Part shown: piece after piece, positions 21,786 through 33,758 of the stretch | Layout of the letters: every line of letters starts with the position of its first letter | Numbering within the stretch: position 1 is the stretch's first letter | Assembly (NCBI GenBank): GCA_036873135.1 | Contig: JAPTYO010000007.1 | Span: 15,110,763-15,174,762 of the forward strand | Length of the DNA stretch: 64,000 nt | Direction of reading: 5' to 3' | Source of the DNA: Clarkia xantiana subsp. parviflora | Lineage: Eukaryota > Streptophyta > Magnoliopsida > Myrtales > Onagraceae | Translations under genes and position numbers: made by a program | Notes under the pieces: generated by a model | The model's database searches: none | Seen by the model: the letters and a program-made list of their open reading frames with translations, nothing else | Told to the model about the DNA's origin: nothing

Positions 21786-22108
21786 GTAAATCTTTAAAAT
21801 GTGAAATTTCTTGTGAAATTTCAATAGAAAGTAGGAAAGAGAATGTAAATGAAATGTATTGGTGCTTGGTGGGACCCTATATCACTTTCTATAGAAATTT
21901 CACAGGTTGTAGCAACACCCATTTATATATGGGTGATGCTAGAGCCTGTGAAAAAAACTGTGAAAAATCCATAGAAAGCACTTCTATGTCCACATGACAA
22001 TGCATAACAACATTCTCTTTCCATTTTATGAACAATCATCAATTGACATGTGTTACTTGACAACTTTCTATGAATTTTTCACAAAAAAATTCACACTTTA
22101 AAAATTTA
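21786..22108. mobile_element. MITE with about 46-bp terminal inverted repeats
   Basis: The left end TAAATCTTTAAAATGTGAAA ... AATAGAAAGT matches the right end on the minus strand (TAAATTTTTAAAGTGTGAAT ... CATAGAAAGT). The element is about 323 bp with no coding capacity. It sits just upstream of the ABHD17-like gene leader. A TA dinucleotide flank would fit a Tc1/mariner-type MITE, but it overlaps the arm and is not decisive. Confidence 0.55.
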
Positions 22109-22562
22109 TCCTTTATATATATATATTATACGGTATTTTCCATTAGGATGAATTTTTCTCCTACGACACAAGCCGCCGTCAGGCGACATAACCAACTACT
22201 TCTATGTGGAATAAATTTTCTTAACGGAGTCTTCTTCTTTCTAAACGTCCAGATTCCCAGGAAAGATTTTGACACACCTCTTCGCTGTCCCGTAGACGCG
22301 CCTCCGATTCCTTTCCACGCGCCACCTTTCCTCTTCTTTTTTATTCCTTTTTTTGGCTATACTCTTCCGTTCTATTCCCTCTTTCTAAATCTAATTCCAT
22401 ATTCCACCTCCCCTCTCCCCCCTTTCTTCTTCTTCAACTCCCAACCCTTTAACGCCTCTTCTTCTTCTTCTTCTTCTTCTTCCTTGATCTAAAAGTCCGA
22501 AATTTATGCCGACAAGCGGCTGTACAAGTGAATAAATCTACTGCAGCTATATTGTCGGATAC
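22109..22562 (+). promoter_or_regulatory. Promoter and pyrimidine-rich leader of the ABHD17-like gene
   Basis: The stretch becomes strongly CT-rich from about 22280 to 22480, including a (CTT)n run at 22457-22482, which is typical of plant 5' untranslated leaders. No clear TATA box. No separate coding gene is supported here. Confidence 0.45.
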
Positions 22563-25500
22563 ATGGGCGGGGTTACGTCTTCTATTGCAGCAAAGTTCGC
22601 TTTCTTCCCGCCGCAGCCGCCGTCCTACACCGTGGTCGCCGCGGACGAAAAGAGCGACGCTCCGGGCAATCGGTTCCGCCTCTACGTGCAGGAGGCTCCG
22701 TGCAGGGAAGACATTGATGTGCTCAAGCTTCGGACTCGACGCGGCCATGACATAGTTGCAGTATATGCGAAGCATCCCAAGGCATCCGCCACAATCCTCT
22801 ACTCCCACGGAAATGCCGCTGATTTGGGTCAAATGTTGGAGCTTTTCACTGAATTGAGCAACCGCCTCAGGGTCAATATCATGGGGTAATTACTCATATC
22901 TATCTGACTGGTTACTTGTTTACTTTCCTTAGTTCTCCTACTGCTTAAGTTTTAGCATAACATCGTTACCAGACTGTTGGATCTTCTCTCGGATCCAGTT
23001 TTTCCATTTCAAAGTGGAGGATTCAGCATGGTGATAATATTGATATGAACAGCGTCATATTTCTGTTCTCGCCCCTGAATTTTGTTAATTACCATTCCAG
23101 TTTATTGGAATTTACGTAGATTCTTTTCTTGTTCAAAAAAGTTCTCGGAGAAGGGTTTTCAATTGCTTGTTTATGTAATTTAGAACAGGCAATGGAACTT
23201 TTTCGTGATATCGGAGCTAATGAAAAATAGATTTGATTGGATAACTTCTGTATTGAGTTCTCTTCGAGTCAATTTTAGTAATTTCATTGTTTTTACAATG
23301 CTATCTTGCTGAATCTTACTATCTTACTAGTATGAATTGAGATACTGATCCTAGTAATACTTCATCTAAACGGTTTTGCTACTATTACACTGTTGATGTA
23401 CTTTTTTCAAGAGTGTTTCCTTTCTAAGGACAATGATTCTTTCAGAGAATCAGCAATGTTCTTGAATTGCTCATTTTATTATATCGGCTTTTTTAGCCTT
23501 TCATTCAATAATTTATAATGGATATGATCAGGTAGAAACCGCTCCAACCCTTCTCCTTGGTATTTGTTGTGTATATATAAGTCCATTCTATTGTGTCATT
23601 GTGTTAGATCAAATTTGTAACTGCAGCTCCTAGACAATGAAAGAATACTTATGTCTACTCTAGATAAGCGATGAAAATAGCAACTCTGTCCTGACTAAAC
23701 TTATATTCTCCCGAGCTTACTTTTCCATGATTTTGGGCCTTTTAGCTTAGCTCCTTTGTGAGGTCTAATCAATTCCGGACTCAAATAACTCATCTTTAGA
23801 GTGAAAACTTTACTTTCCACTAAAGAGAACCTTAAAGGAAAGGGAGAAAAAGGAAAAGAAACTATAGACGCATATATAATGAAATAAGCTGAGCCGTTAT
23901 CCTATAAAGTCCCGATTTCAATATATGTACCCATATGCCCACAAATAGTATAATTTGGTACTGAATTCTTGTAAACTGTTTGTGCACTTTTAACATATGT
24001 CATGGCAGGTTAGTCATAAGACGTTATCTCTAGGAAATGTCAAACACTTGATAAATAGACACAATAGCCAATTCTCATTATGGGTAGATCTGTAACTTTT
24101 AGTTGATGCTGCAGATGGAACTTTCTAGTAGAACTATATCTTCACTCGTTGAATGGCTTCCCTTTTTTCTGACTCTTTTAAATGGATTTTCAGATATGAC
24201 TACTCTGGCTATGGACAGTCAACCGGAAAGGTTCGAGTCACAGTACTTTGCTCTAATTTGTAGAATTTCATGGTTTTAGTCACTTTGGACCACAATTGGT
24301 TTGCGTTTATGAACTTATCTCTTGCTCATTATATCTATAGAATACAACTAGTTTTAGTTGTTGACTGCAATTTTTTTTCATCTTTTCAAGAAACAGTTCA
24401 CTGCCACTAGAATCAAGGACCAGTAAAAGTGAATCAATATAGGTTTGGTTAGTAAATATACATATACATTCATGTGTATGGACTTTGTAGTTGTTCGTTG
24501 CAACTCTCGGCCATTGCCATTTGGCCATGACAGAATTAGTTTTACTTGAGAGGCTTTTCTGGTTTTACGGCATGATTAAACTTGTTCCTTTTGCTTTATC
24601 AAGTATCGTGATGACAAGAATTTACTTTTTTGAAGCAGCCAACTGAATGTAACACCTATGCGGACATTGAAGCAGCATATAAATGTCTCAAGGATCAGTA
24701 CGGGGTTAAGGATGAACAGCTGATACTTTACGGTCAATCCGTTGGGAGTGGGCCCACTGTTGACCTCGCATCCCGTATACCCAACTTAAGAGGCGTGGTT
24801 TTGCACAGCCCACTTCTTTCTGGGATAAGGGTGTTATACCCTGTAAAAAGGACGTATTGGTTTGACATCTATAAGGTAATAACTGACTGCGAAAGTGTGT
24901 TGAATTCTATTACCAATTTAATTATTTTCCTTAGATGGAATTGGATATTTCTTTTGATTTGACAGAATATCGACAAGATTGGGATGGTGACTTGTCCAGT
25001 GCTTATAATCCATGTGAGTACTTTTTCTTTCATTCTCATCTTCATCTCTTTTTTTACAGCAAACATCTCCATTTCTGTACAAACGGTTAGATACGTTATC
25101 CTCTTTCTTTTTGCAAATTGGATTGCCAAAAAAAAAAGAAGAAAACTAGCGGAAAAAAAGTGTATAGTACCCCACCAATGTATCATTAATCCACACAGAT
25201 ACGACAAACTGTGGGTCTCCCAATCATTGTATTGCTGATTAAGATTGATATAGAATTTTGTGGTTGGAAGGTGTCTCTCTGCTTACTTGTGTGGGATCCA
25301 TAGCTGCAGGCTACAATACATTAGTTTCTGCTGTGTACGCTTCTGCTTAGTATTATTGACCCTTTGTAATTGATTTAGAAATAGCTAGCATCTTAAACAA
25401 GAAAAAGTTGTGCAAAGATGACTACTTCCTACATACTGAAAGTTAGTCAGCGATTGGTTAGCTTCTCTAACAAAAGATGTGCTGCTGATATGACTACATG

Positions 25501-26305
25501 TTGAGGTTGTCTTTGATTAAACCTTCTCAAATTTAGTGAATCTGTTGCATTTTCAGTTGGTGTCCAATCAAGATTTTCCAGGTGAATTTGCATTAAGCTA
25601 TTTATTTAGAAAATCTAAATGGTTTGGTGTGACTTGTTTTTGCAAGTAGAATATTATTTCAGCAAAATTTCATTCCGGGGTTGGTCCAATAAACCCTAGG
25701 TAGGACTGATGAGAACCTACCTAGTTTGCTTGTTACAACACGCATATAAAGAGTTTTTCCTAAAGGTTAGCATTAGTGTTCCCACTAATGCTCTCATTTT
25801 GGACTGTGACCTTAGGTCCCGAGATGATGTCTCATGAATGTTGGTTTTATCGGGAATCTTTGAGACTGTAGGAGATGTCATGTTGTCTAAATGATGGTGC
25901 TAATTCATTTACTTGGTTTGTCAGGGGACGGCAGATGAGGTGGTGGATTGTTCCCATGGAAAGCAGCTGTGGGAACTGTGCAAGCACAAGTATGATCCGG
26001 TATGGATAAATGGAGGCGGTCACTGCAACCTCGAGCTCTATCCCGAATACATAAAACAACTCAAGAAATTTGTCATTTCCTTGACCAAAATGAAGCCCAC
26101 CGCTACTACAGCAACTTCCACTGATGACACTGAGAAGAGCAAACCATCGCAAGAAGGAGGAGGTTCGACTATGGAAGTTTCTAGGAATAGCTTAGACAGT
26201 CGGCTTGACAAGTCCAAGAAATCATCATCCAAACCCGAAAAATCCCGAATGAGCACTGACCAAGTTGACAGATTTACTAGGAGAAGAAAGGGGTTAGTCT
26301 GGTGA
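22563..26305 (+). CDS. ABHD17-like alpha/beta hydrolase, complete, 5 exons
   Basis: Exons 22563-22885, 24194-24230, 24639-24875, 24966-25013 and 25925-26305 join in frame to 341 aa. The N terminus [20 protein letters not shown] is the conserved start of the family. The hydrolase core shows the oxyanion-loop motif [11 protein letters not shown] (near residue 80), [12 protein letters not shown], the nucleophile elbow GQSVGSG, the acid in GTADEVVD and the catalytic histidine in GGGHCNLE. The last ~90 residues are a serine/lysine-rich disordered tail ending [10 protein letters not shown]. Animal ABHD17 enzymes remove palmitate from membrane proteins such as Ras, and a few plant homologues have been linked to protein de-S-acylation; a serine hydrolase acting on thioesters is the reasonable inference. 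Intron 1 (about 1.3 kb) is the longest. All three catalytic residues are intact. Confidence 0.93.
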
Positions 26306-27267
26306 TTCATGGGATTGGATTGGATGATATACTCATCTCATCTCATCTGATGGAGGTAGAGAGGGAGGGATTCAATTTTCCCTCCTTAAGAGTTCAAGAC
26401 TCATCTCTGTACCAAGTGAGTATATATTCTTTGTAACGACTCTTCCTGCAAAAAAAAAGACATCATCATAAAGTGTGAAATTCGCATACTTCCTGCCGGT
26501 ATTGAACTCACGAGCATATATGCAAGTATTATTGTATTGAGTGGCGAAAAAAAAGAAGATAACCTTTTATGTTATGGGAGGAGGAGACAAGTGCTGTAAA
26601 TTTAATTACCCGGTCAGGCCTCATGTCATGGCCAGATGGGGTTGTTGTGTTTCTCAAGGAGTAGTTAGTTTATTATGGTTTTGTTGCTGAATTTCCTATG
26701 TGCGTCACAACGTGATCTTCGTCTTTCATTGAAAAACTCATATTTTAACTAGACTAGATGCTAATCCGTGTACTCGGTTACAGTGAAAGTGACAAAAAAA
26801 TCAAATAGAAAAATAAAATAAAAATGTACTAATAATTAAGTAAAACAATAGAGACTTACACAAGTCATAGTGTAATAGTAAATTCAAAGAGAATATAAGC
26901 TATCGGTATGTCTATATATTCAGTCCATTTTCCTTTCAAATATAAAAATGGAGCTACCTTCAAATAAATATATAATTTGGAACGGAGAGAGTTACCTTCA
27001 AATATCACAGTTATATATATATATATATATATAGTTGCAGTCAAGTCATTATATAATAGAATAGATAGGTATAGTTATTATATAATAGATATATAAATAT
27101 TGTTGAAATTGAATTTGAAAAATAAATATAATTTGGAATATTTTTATAATATTAAAAAATTTATCTATTTTAATTATTACCCTTGTGGTGTGAGCCAGGC
27201 CAGTCCTGCCCAACCCAAAATTAGTCAGTCCATTTAGGGCGTCAGACGGCGATTGCGTACAACGTAG
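26306..27267. other. 3' flank of the ABHD17-like gene and spacer
   Basis: 26306 to about 26700 is likely 3' UTR and flank. The remainder is AT-rich with an (AT)n tract at 27011-27033. The last ~90 bp, from CCCTTGTGGTGTGAGCC, is GC-richer and is probably the next gene's leader. Confidence 0.45.
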
Positions 27268-28783
27268 ATGGAGGATGATGAAGAACCTGGGAGGAGAGAA
27301 GCATCCGCATCGACCTCATCCAATTTCAATCGACACGGCGTAGCCAAAGCTCAAATTTCCAAATTCCAGGTCCACCTTCCTTATTATCGCTGTAGTTCAG
27401 ATTTTCTACTTTTGTCTCCTGGGAGAAGATATTCTGGTGCAAATGTTTCTCTCTTGCAATTGATAAGCAGTTACCTAAACAAAATTAATTTAGTTGATCA
27501 ATCTATGTTCACTAAACAAATCTTTTAGCCAAGTGCCAATTACTATCTTTAATTTATATATATGTAAATATCATACATTTAACTCGGTGTTAGTTATATA
27601 ATTACCTTATCCTGCTGCATAGGAACTAACTCCTCTTGAAGTAGGTTCCTCTTTCTGTTAACCTTGTCTTTTAACATTGCTCTTAACCCCACTGGCTACA
27701 GTCACATTGGTTTGCTTTTAGGGGATTAACTACCTCGTGTTAATGTTATGTATTATTATTATTAGTATTATGATGAATGTTCTTCTTCCATAATCAAGAT
27801 TCATCATATTTTTAAGCCACATATACCAACCCTTGTAGATTATCATTTAGCTGTTTTCTTTTTTGTGACCCTCTAAGATGAGGAAAATTAGGGCAGAGTG
27901 AGCTGTTGAAGAGTTCATTGTGGAGCCTGGAGGTTTTTCCTGCTGTTTGTATCCAAGCATGTTGCCACTGCATGTTCCCTTTCTCTCTCTGGCAAATGCT
28001 TTTCCAATTTTGAAGTTACAATCGTTTCTTATGAAGATGAAAAATTGCCTTTTCTAATACTCCTGAGTTTTGTCGTTTTGGCTGGCTATGCATGCATTGC
28101 AGGAGCTGCAAAGAAAAATTCTGCAGATCAAGGCAAAGTCAAAGAAGCAAAAGGGATCAAAAGGTTCTCTTTGAATTTTTTATTTATGCTTACATGAAAT
28201 ACTAGATCATCTTTATTATATCGCTGTTGTGCAGATTCAATGGGTAAGTCCATCAAGAAAAATCTTGGTAAAAAAGATGTGCTAAGTCAAGTTACAGAAG
28301 ATCCTGGCTTATCCAACACTCAGAAAAGTAGTGTCTGCACTGCAAAAGAAGAGAATTTGATGGCGAATAAGAAGAAACAGAAGTTGCATTGGGGGTATAT
28401 GATAATTTTGCAGTTTTTTTTCACAAGCATCAATCTATAAACTGAATATTCATTCAGAAACTAGGGAATTTATTCTAGTTATCAAAGTCAATCATGCCAC
28501 TAGGATCGAGTTGTTTGTGACGTTTCTACATCCCATTTAACATTATCAGCTGTTGCTTGTCCTGAGAATAATACCGTTGTTTCCTTTCCGTTAGCCCCAA
28601 CAAAAAACGGGCTGATGAGTTGGATTCTGTATATGTATGAAAACAGAGTTCCTGAATGAAGCAGTGGTTTGCATGAATCATTCAATTCACATGTGAATTC
28701 ATTGGTATTAATATGATGCTTTCTCTGCTGTCATTGCTAGGCTTGATGTGAAGGAAAGATGGGAAAGGAAGGCAAATATGTAG
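27268..28783 (+). CDS. Small lysine-rich protein, function unknown, 4 exons
   Basis: Exons 27268-27369, 28103-28163, 28235-28394 and 28741-28783 join with consistent phases to 121 aa. The protein starts MEDDEEPGRREASAS, has a helical block HGVAKAQISKFQELQRKILQ (about residues 23-42), then a strongly basic segment with KAKSKKQKGSK and MGKSIKKNLGKK, and ends with HWGLDVKERWERKANM. The basic clusters suggest a nuclear or nucleolar protein that contacts nucleic acid or chromatin. I have a general memory of conserved plant proteins ending in a KERWERKANM-like motif but cannot name a family. The conserved-looking C terminus spread across two exons supports a real gene. Confidence 0.72.
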
Positions 28784-29640
28784 AGACGATCATGTGAAAT
28801 TTACTAGTGCCGTAGAAGAAAGAAGGTGAGGTAGATGATGATCCCACTCCTGCCATTATTGATGTTTAGTAGGACACTGGAGTGGAGATTGTAAAAACAC
28901 TTATTTGATGATCAAGTTTGTTACTAGGCATGGATAGATGGACTACTTCCAAATGTTGTAATATTGTTGAGATACAGACAGAATTGTGCACTTCTTTTCT
29001 AAAGAGACCCAAATTTTATTATTATTATTATAAATAAATCAAATACATTTTTTTTTTGTTTTATACCATTACTTCTCCAATTTCGGGTTGGGAGTGGTAA
29101 TGTTAAAGCCCTCCCCAAGGTGGCGTCTTCCGTGGGATTCGACACCGAGACGCGCATGTAAGCGCAACTTGCTTTACCAGTTGGTTCAACCAACATTTGG
29201 TGAAAATAAGCAGTTTACAGAAAACTCGAAACCCTTGCATTGTTTGGAAAATGAATCGGCGATCAGATCGAGTCGGAACACATGTGGTCCAGTTCTAGTA
29301 AATAGTAGAATGTACAATGAATCGAATTTAACTAGTGAAAACCGGGGATTGCTCTACTACGCATAAAATGAGTTATGAAACATTGGGAAATAAATGTTGA
29401 ATATATTATTATTGATGAAATACTTTTCTCAAATTTAGGGAGAAAAAACAAACAGTCAAATTTTATTATAAGTATGCACAATGAGTATGGTAAGTTTTGA
29501 TAGTGTTATCATCTAGTTTAACTTAATAAATAGTTGGTATTGTAATTCTGGGAGTCTCGAGGCCCATATTACTCCTTATGGGCTAGGCTGGCGTATTCTG
29601 TTAACTCGATAGAAATGAGGATTATCTTCTTCTCCTTAAA
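28784..29640. other. Spacer with 3' UTR and a SINE candidate
   Basis: 28784 to about 29000 is the probable 3' UTR of the lysine-rich gene. 29048-29205 is listed separately as a SINE candidate. The remaining sequence has no supported gene. Confidence 0.4.
29048..29205 (-). mobile_element. Candidate tRNA-derived SINE
   Basis: Read on the minus strand, the segment has GTTGAACCAACTGGTAAAGC, then GGTGTCGAATCCC about 30 bp later, resembling the A and B boxes of a tRNA-type Pol III promoter (consensus B box GGTTCGAATCC). It then runs some 100 bp and ends in an A-rich tail (AAAACAAAAAAAAAATG). This order, boxes then body then A tail, is that of plant SINEs. No target duplication was confirmed. Confidence 0.4.
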
Positions 29641-30030
29641 CTCTTGTCGTCTGGCTGATGGAACAGAACTGAAACTGAATAAGAGCTGCTGCCACAGCTA
29701 AATTGGCTATTGCCCTGACCGCCATTGAAGGCTACAATTACCAAAAGGAAGTACAGATTCTGACTCTATTGGTCTCTAGGAACCACCAACCAAAAGTTGC
29801 TGTTTTTTCTGCCCAAACTGCGAGTCGGCCATTTCGAAGCTTGATAAGGTAATGGGTCTATTGCCGGTACTGTTTTAGAATGATTGTTCTTTCATAGGCA
29901 TGTGCTATCATGTTGTGGTAAATATTGCTAGTCGTACAATAAACTTGGTTGGGTGCTCTGCTAAGCTCAAGGAACTTTTGGTTGCTAAAAGGCTATAGAT
30001 AAAACAGCTTGGGGTTTGATTTTTAGGTCA

Positions 30031-32168
30031 ATGTTATTAGCAGCATCTGCCCCGAGCAGCACTTCATGGGTAAGAAGCAGCCCTAGGTTTGGTCATTTTC
30101 CGAGGAAGCGTGATGGTCCGGTAAGACTTGGCGTTTCTGCTTCTTTGTCGGATTCAAACCCTATCCATGGAGCCAAATTGGAATACACTCCTTGGCTAAT
30201 TGTTGGGTTGGGCAATCCTGGTAAAAAGTACCATGGCACTAGGCATAATGTAAGTAATCACTTTGCTGTGATTCCTATTTTTTGTCAATTTTCACATGCT
30301 TCTCCCGGTATTAAACGTAATGTAATTCCTGTATTAGGTCGGTTTTGAGATGATCGATCACATATCTCGAGCAGAAGGTATTTCGATGAATGTAATCCAG
30401 TCGAAAGCCTTGATTGGCATAGGTACCCATTTCAGTTTTGAAGGAACTGTATCGCTATAATTTTTCATCTCTTGAAAGTTTGAAAGTGGAAAATGCTCTG
30501 GCTGTCACTTTGTGTATTACTGCCAAGGACAGGTTCCATTGAGGAAGTACCTATTCTGTTGGCAAAGCCACAAGCATATATGAACTTCAGTGGGGAATCG
30601 GTTAGTTCTTGCATTTTATTGTGTATGTTCTTTTGACTCTTATCTCCACTCTGCTGAATTTAGAACTTTGTACTTGTATTTGAAGTGGCAGCTATTGCAT
30701 GAAAGCAAGCATTTTTACTCGAAATTATATAATAGTATCTTCGATTTCCCCGAGGGGATGCATATGATTATGCAGTAGCACTACTTTTCAAGAGGAACAG
30801 TTGCCTTTTGATTCACAAATACGAAAAACATGCTGTCGATTATCCTGTCATTCAAAAAGTAAAAAAATAATAAAGGTGACTAGAGGAGGGAAGGTTGTTG
30901 AATTTGAAGATTTTCTTTTAATTGAATCCATTTCATTTATAGCTGTCTATTTGAAGGATCTTGATAGTTGAAAGATCTGTATGTGATTCAAGCCTCAGTT
31001 TTAGCAGTATTATAAAGTAACTCTTTCAACCAAGCTTTTGGTGAATTAACTTTACCTTTTATTTCCTTTCTCTTTTTTGCTTATTCTAGTTTAAATATGC
31101 CATTAACACCAGGATGATCCTCTGTGACAAATGATAAAGGAAGTCCTCTTTGCCTTTAGAGAAAAACAAACTAATTAGGGCCAACTATGCTAAATATGCC
31201 AAGAAGCATGAACCTGATTTTGCTAAATTAAGTTTACACTGCTTACAGCATTCAACGCTGCTTCCATATTCACAGATCTACCGACTAATTCTCAGTAACA
31301 TCTTCTATCTGACCCTTTTATCTACTGTATTTTTGTTTAGGTTGGACCACTTGCTGCTTACTATCAGGTTCCCTTGCATCATGTTTTAGTGGTATGGGAC
31401 TTACCGAGATCCATGTGTGCGCGCATTTTAGGTAGCAGAAAGTAACAACTCATTGATAAATTTTGTGTAGGCATATGATGACATGAGTTTACCAAACGGT
31501 GTTTTAAGGGTTCAGCAGAAAGGTGGACATGGGCATCACAACGGGTAGGGTCTTCTATTGGTTTTTGTTGCATTGATTGATGGAATAAGTATGCTTCTTA
31601 AGTATCACGTTGTCCGTATGTAAAATGATGAATGGTAACACAAGAAATTTAGTGTGTGTGGTAGAGTAATAATCTACTGATGATATATTTATTTTGGTGC
31701 AGGGTGAAAAGCGTAACATCTTATTTGGATAGTTGCCGTGAATTTCCTAGACTTTGTATAGGTTAGTGTTTTTCTTCTCTCTTTTGAAATATAGGTGAGC
31801 GGGGCGGAGTAGATCCATATTAACTTTTACTTTGAGATTTACCAAACTTTATTTCAGGCATTGGAAATCCTCCGGGGACAATGGACATGAAAGCTTTCCT
31901 TTTGCAGAAATTCAGTATCATAGAGAGGGAGCAAGTAAGCGCCTTTATCTTTATTTCATTATTGTCTTTGATTGAGACTGAATTATGTTTGTTGAAAATA
32001 CTCGAAAGGAGGAATATGTATATGTACGTAGCTGATTGAATGTGTTTGTAGATCAATGTGGCTCTAGAACAAGGAATAGAAGCTGTGCGGAAACTGGTGA
32101 TCCATGGATTCGACGAAGAAATCAACAGATTTAACATAAGACAGAAATACAAATACCAGAAAGTGTGA
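30031..32168 (+). CDS. PTH: Peptidyl-tRNA hydrolase, organellar (chloroplast type), 8 exons
   Basis: The enzyme cleaves the ester bond of peptidyl-tRNAs released from stalled ribosomes. Exons: 30031-30249, 30338-30422, 30533-30600, 31341-31391, 31471-31544, 31703-31761, 31858-31934, 32052-32168; 249 aa in a continuous frame. Residues 1-50 are rich in Ser and Arg with few acids, a transit peptide. The catalytic core shows WLIVGLGNPGKKYHGTRHNV (catalytic His in TRHN), PQAYMNFSGESVGPLAAYY, AYDDMSLPNG and GGHGHHNG. The closest relatives from memory are the chloroplast PTH proteins and their paralogue CRS2, a group II intron splicing factor; the SGESVGPLAAYY and CIGIGNPPG text fits the PTH side. 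An untranslated exon probably ends at 29848, with its intron (29849-30026) ending 4 bp before the ATG. The catalytic residues are intact. Confidence 0.93.
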
Positions 32169-32343
32169 CTCTATATATTTCCTTAGCATTTGTACGTAGA
32201 AACTTTTGTGTTTCTTCTTTTTGTTTTGTAGAAGAATTTCAATATATATAAGGACTAAAAGAAAAGCAGATCTACAATACTAAACGGGATGACTTTCTTT
32301 TGGAAGGTTTTAAACTTAACGGCCTGAAATTGTAGAATTTGTT

Positions 32344-33500
32344 TTAAAAAAAATTCAAAGGGATAAATGTACTTTTTATACTACATGTTTGGCCGGAATT
32401 CACTTTTTATGCGGCATGTTTTTTTTTGGGTTAAGAACCTATGAAAGGTCTGAACTATCACCCATGTTAACGGGAGATGTCTGAAATTAAAAAGTTAATA
32501 ACAGAGGTCTGATATTTCAATTTTGTTGATTTGAGGTTTTCCGTCCTATAGGGTTAAATTTAACAGAATTGTGTGAAATGACATTTTTGCCCCTTTAATA
32601 TTTTATTTTATTTAATATCTTATTTAAGGAAATGTGAAATGACAATTTTTACCCCTAAAGTCAAATTAAAACCACCCAACCCGGCCACTGCCACCCGACT
32701 CCGGCCACCGCCACCCGACTCCGGCGACCACCACCTCAACTCCGACGACCACCACCTCGGCTCCGGCAACCCAACTCCGGCCACCACCTCGGCAAAAAAG
32801 CTCCGATCGGAGCCCAATCGGGACCGGTGGCTCCGATTTGGGGCCAATCGGAGCCTTGGTGGTGGTCGCCGGAGTACGGTGGTGGTTGCCGGAGTACGAT
32901 TGGTGGTCGCCGGAGTACCGTGGTGGCTTCAAGGGCATTTTGGTCTTTTCACTCCAAGCATGTGAGGGGCACACTTGATAGAATGGCATTTTTGGAAATT
33001 TATTTTATTTCCGGTCAAATGCCAAGCATGTAACCAACTTCCGTTAGTTTTAACGGAAAAAACTAACGGAGACCGTTGTTATCAACAAAACTGAAATTTC
33101 AGACCTTCGTTATTAACTTTTTAAATTTCAGACCTCTCCCGTTAACATAGGTGATAGTTCAGACCTTTCATAGGTTCTTAACCCTTTTTTTTTGTAAACT
33201 TTTTGTACTAACCATTTGCATTTTGTACCATTTTAGTACATCCGTTTAAGTTTCGTCCATTTAAGCTGTTAAAAGTCACGTGCCGTGCACGTGAGTGGCC
33301 CTAAACTTTTGATGTTGTTCAATTTAGTCCATCTAATACGTCTATAACTTTTATTTTGTTCAGTTTAGTCCTTAAATTTCAAAATCGAATCCTTGAGTCT
33401 AATTAATCTAGGCAGATCTAGTCGTAGGCTAGGTCCGGCTAAGTCAATTGGGACCTAGCTCCAATTAGGTTCCAATTGGGTTCGACTGGAATCTGTTTGG
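32344..33500. repeat. Older MITE-family copy split by a Mutator-like insertion
   Basis: The text on either side of the inserted element (32344-32427 and 33185-33400) forms one copy of the family seen at 21168-21571. The shared order is AATTCACTTTTTATGC | GTAAACTTTTTGTAC, TTTGTACCATTTT, GTTAAAAGTCACGTGCCGTG, CGTGAGTGGCCCTAAACTTT, GTTCAATTTAGTCCATCTAA. Its right arm is not complete. Confidence 0.6.
32428..33184. mobile_element. Mutator-like non-autonomous element with about 105-bp TIRs and T9 TSD
   Basis: The left arm GGGTTAAGAACCTATGAAAG then GTCTGAACTATCACC, GTTAACGGGAGA and on to TTTTGTTGAT is mirrored by the right arm ending GGTTCTTAACCC. The arms match over about 105 bp with few differences. 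Nine T residues flank each side (32419-32427 and 33185-33193), consistent with the 9-bp duplication of Mutator elements, though a homopolymer is weak proof. The interior (32660-32940) is a GC-rich array of ACTCCGGCCACCACC-like units; open frames there come from the array, not a gene. Confidence 0.8.
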
Positions 33501-33662
33501 GTAAAAATGAGTGGGAGTGTGGTACCCACCATTGTTTTATTTACCCGTTGCAAGAAAAGAAAAAGGGAGGCACAAAAGTGGGAGCAGATTAGTCTTTAAT
33601 TTGACCGTTGAGCGCTCAATTTGTTCATCGTCATCATCATCAAAAGTGGGTGGGATACAAAG

Positions 33663-33666
<4 letters not shown>

Positions 33667-33695
<29 letters not shown>
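33667..33695. repeat. (CT)n microsatellite in the 5' leader
   Basis: A pure CT dinucleotide run of about 29 bp lies about 65 bp before the start codon of the next gene, probably in its leader. Such GAGA-type tracts are common near plant transcription starts. Confidence 0.85.
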
Positions 33696-33699
<4 letters not shown>

Positions 33700-33758
33700 G
33701 AGTGAGATCAATAAATCACAAGACACATCTCTGTGTTTAGTGGGATAGAAGAGAATTA

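Noticed and set aside
30590..30778. Open frame inside intron 3 of the peptidyl-tRNA hydrolase gene
   Set aside because: It lies wholly within an intron after a good donor and has no resemblance to the family.
32620..33033. Several overlapping proline/threonine- or glycine/tryptophan-rich frames
   Set aside because: All come from a GC-rich minisatellite inside a Mutator-like element, open on both strands at once.
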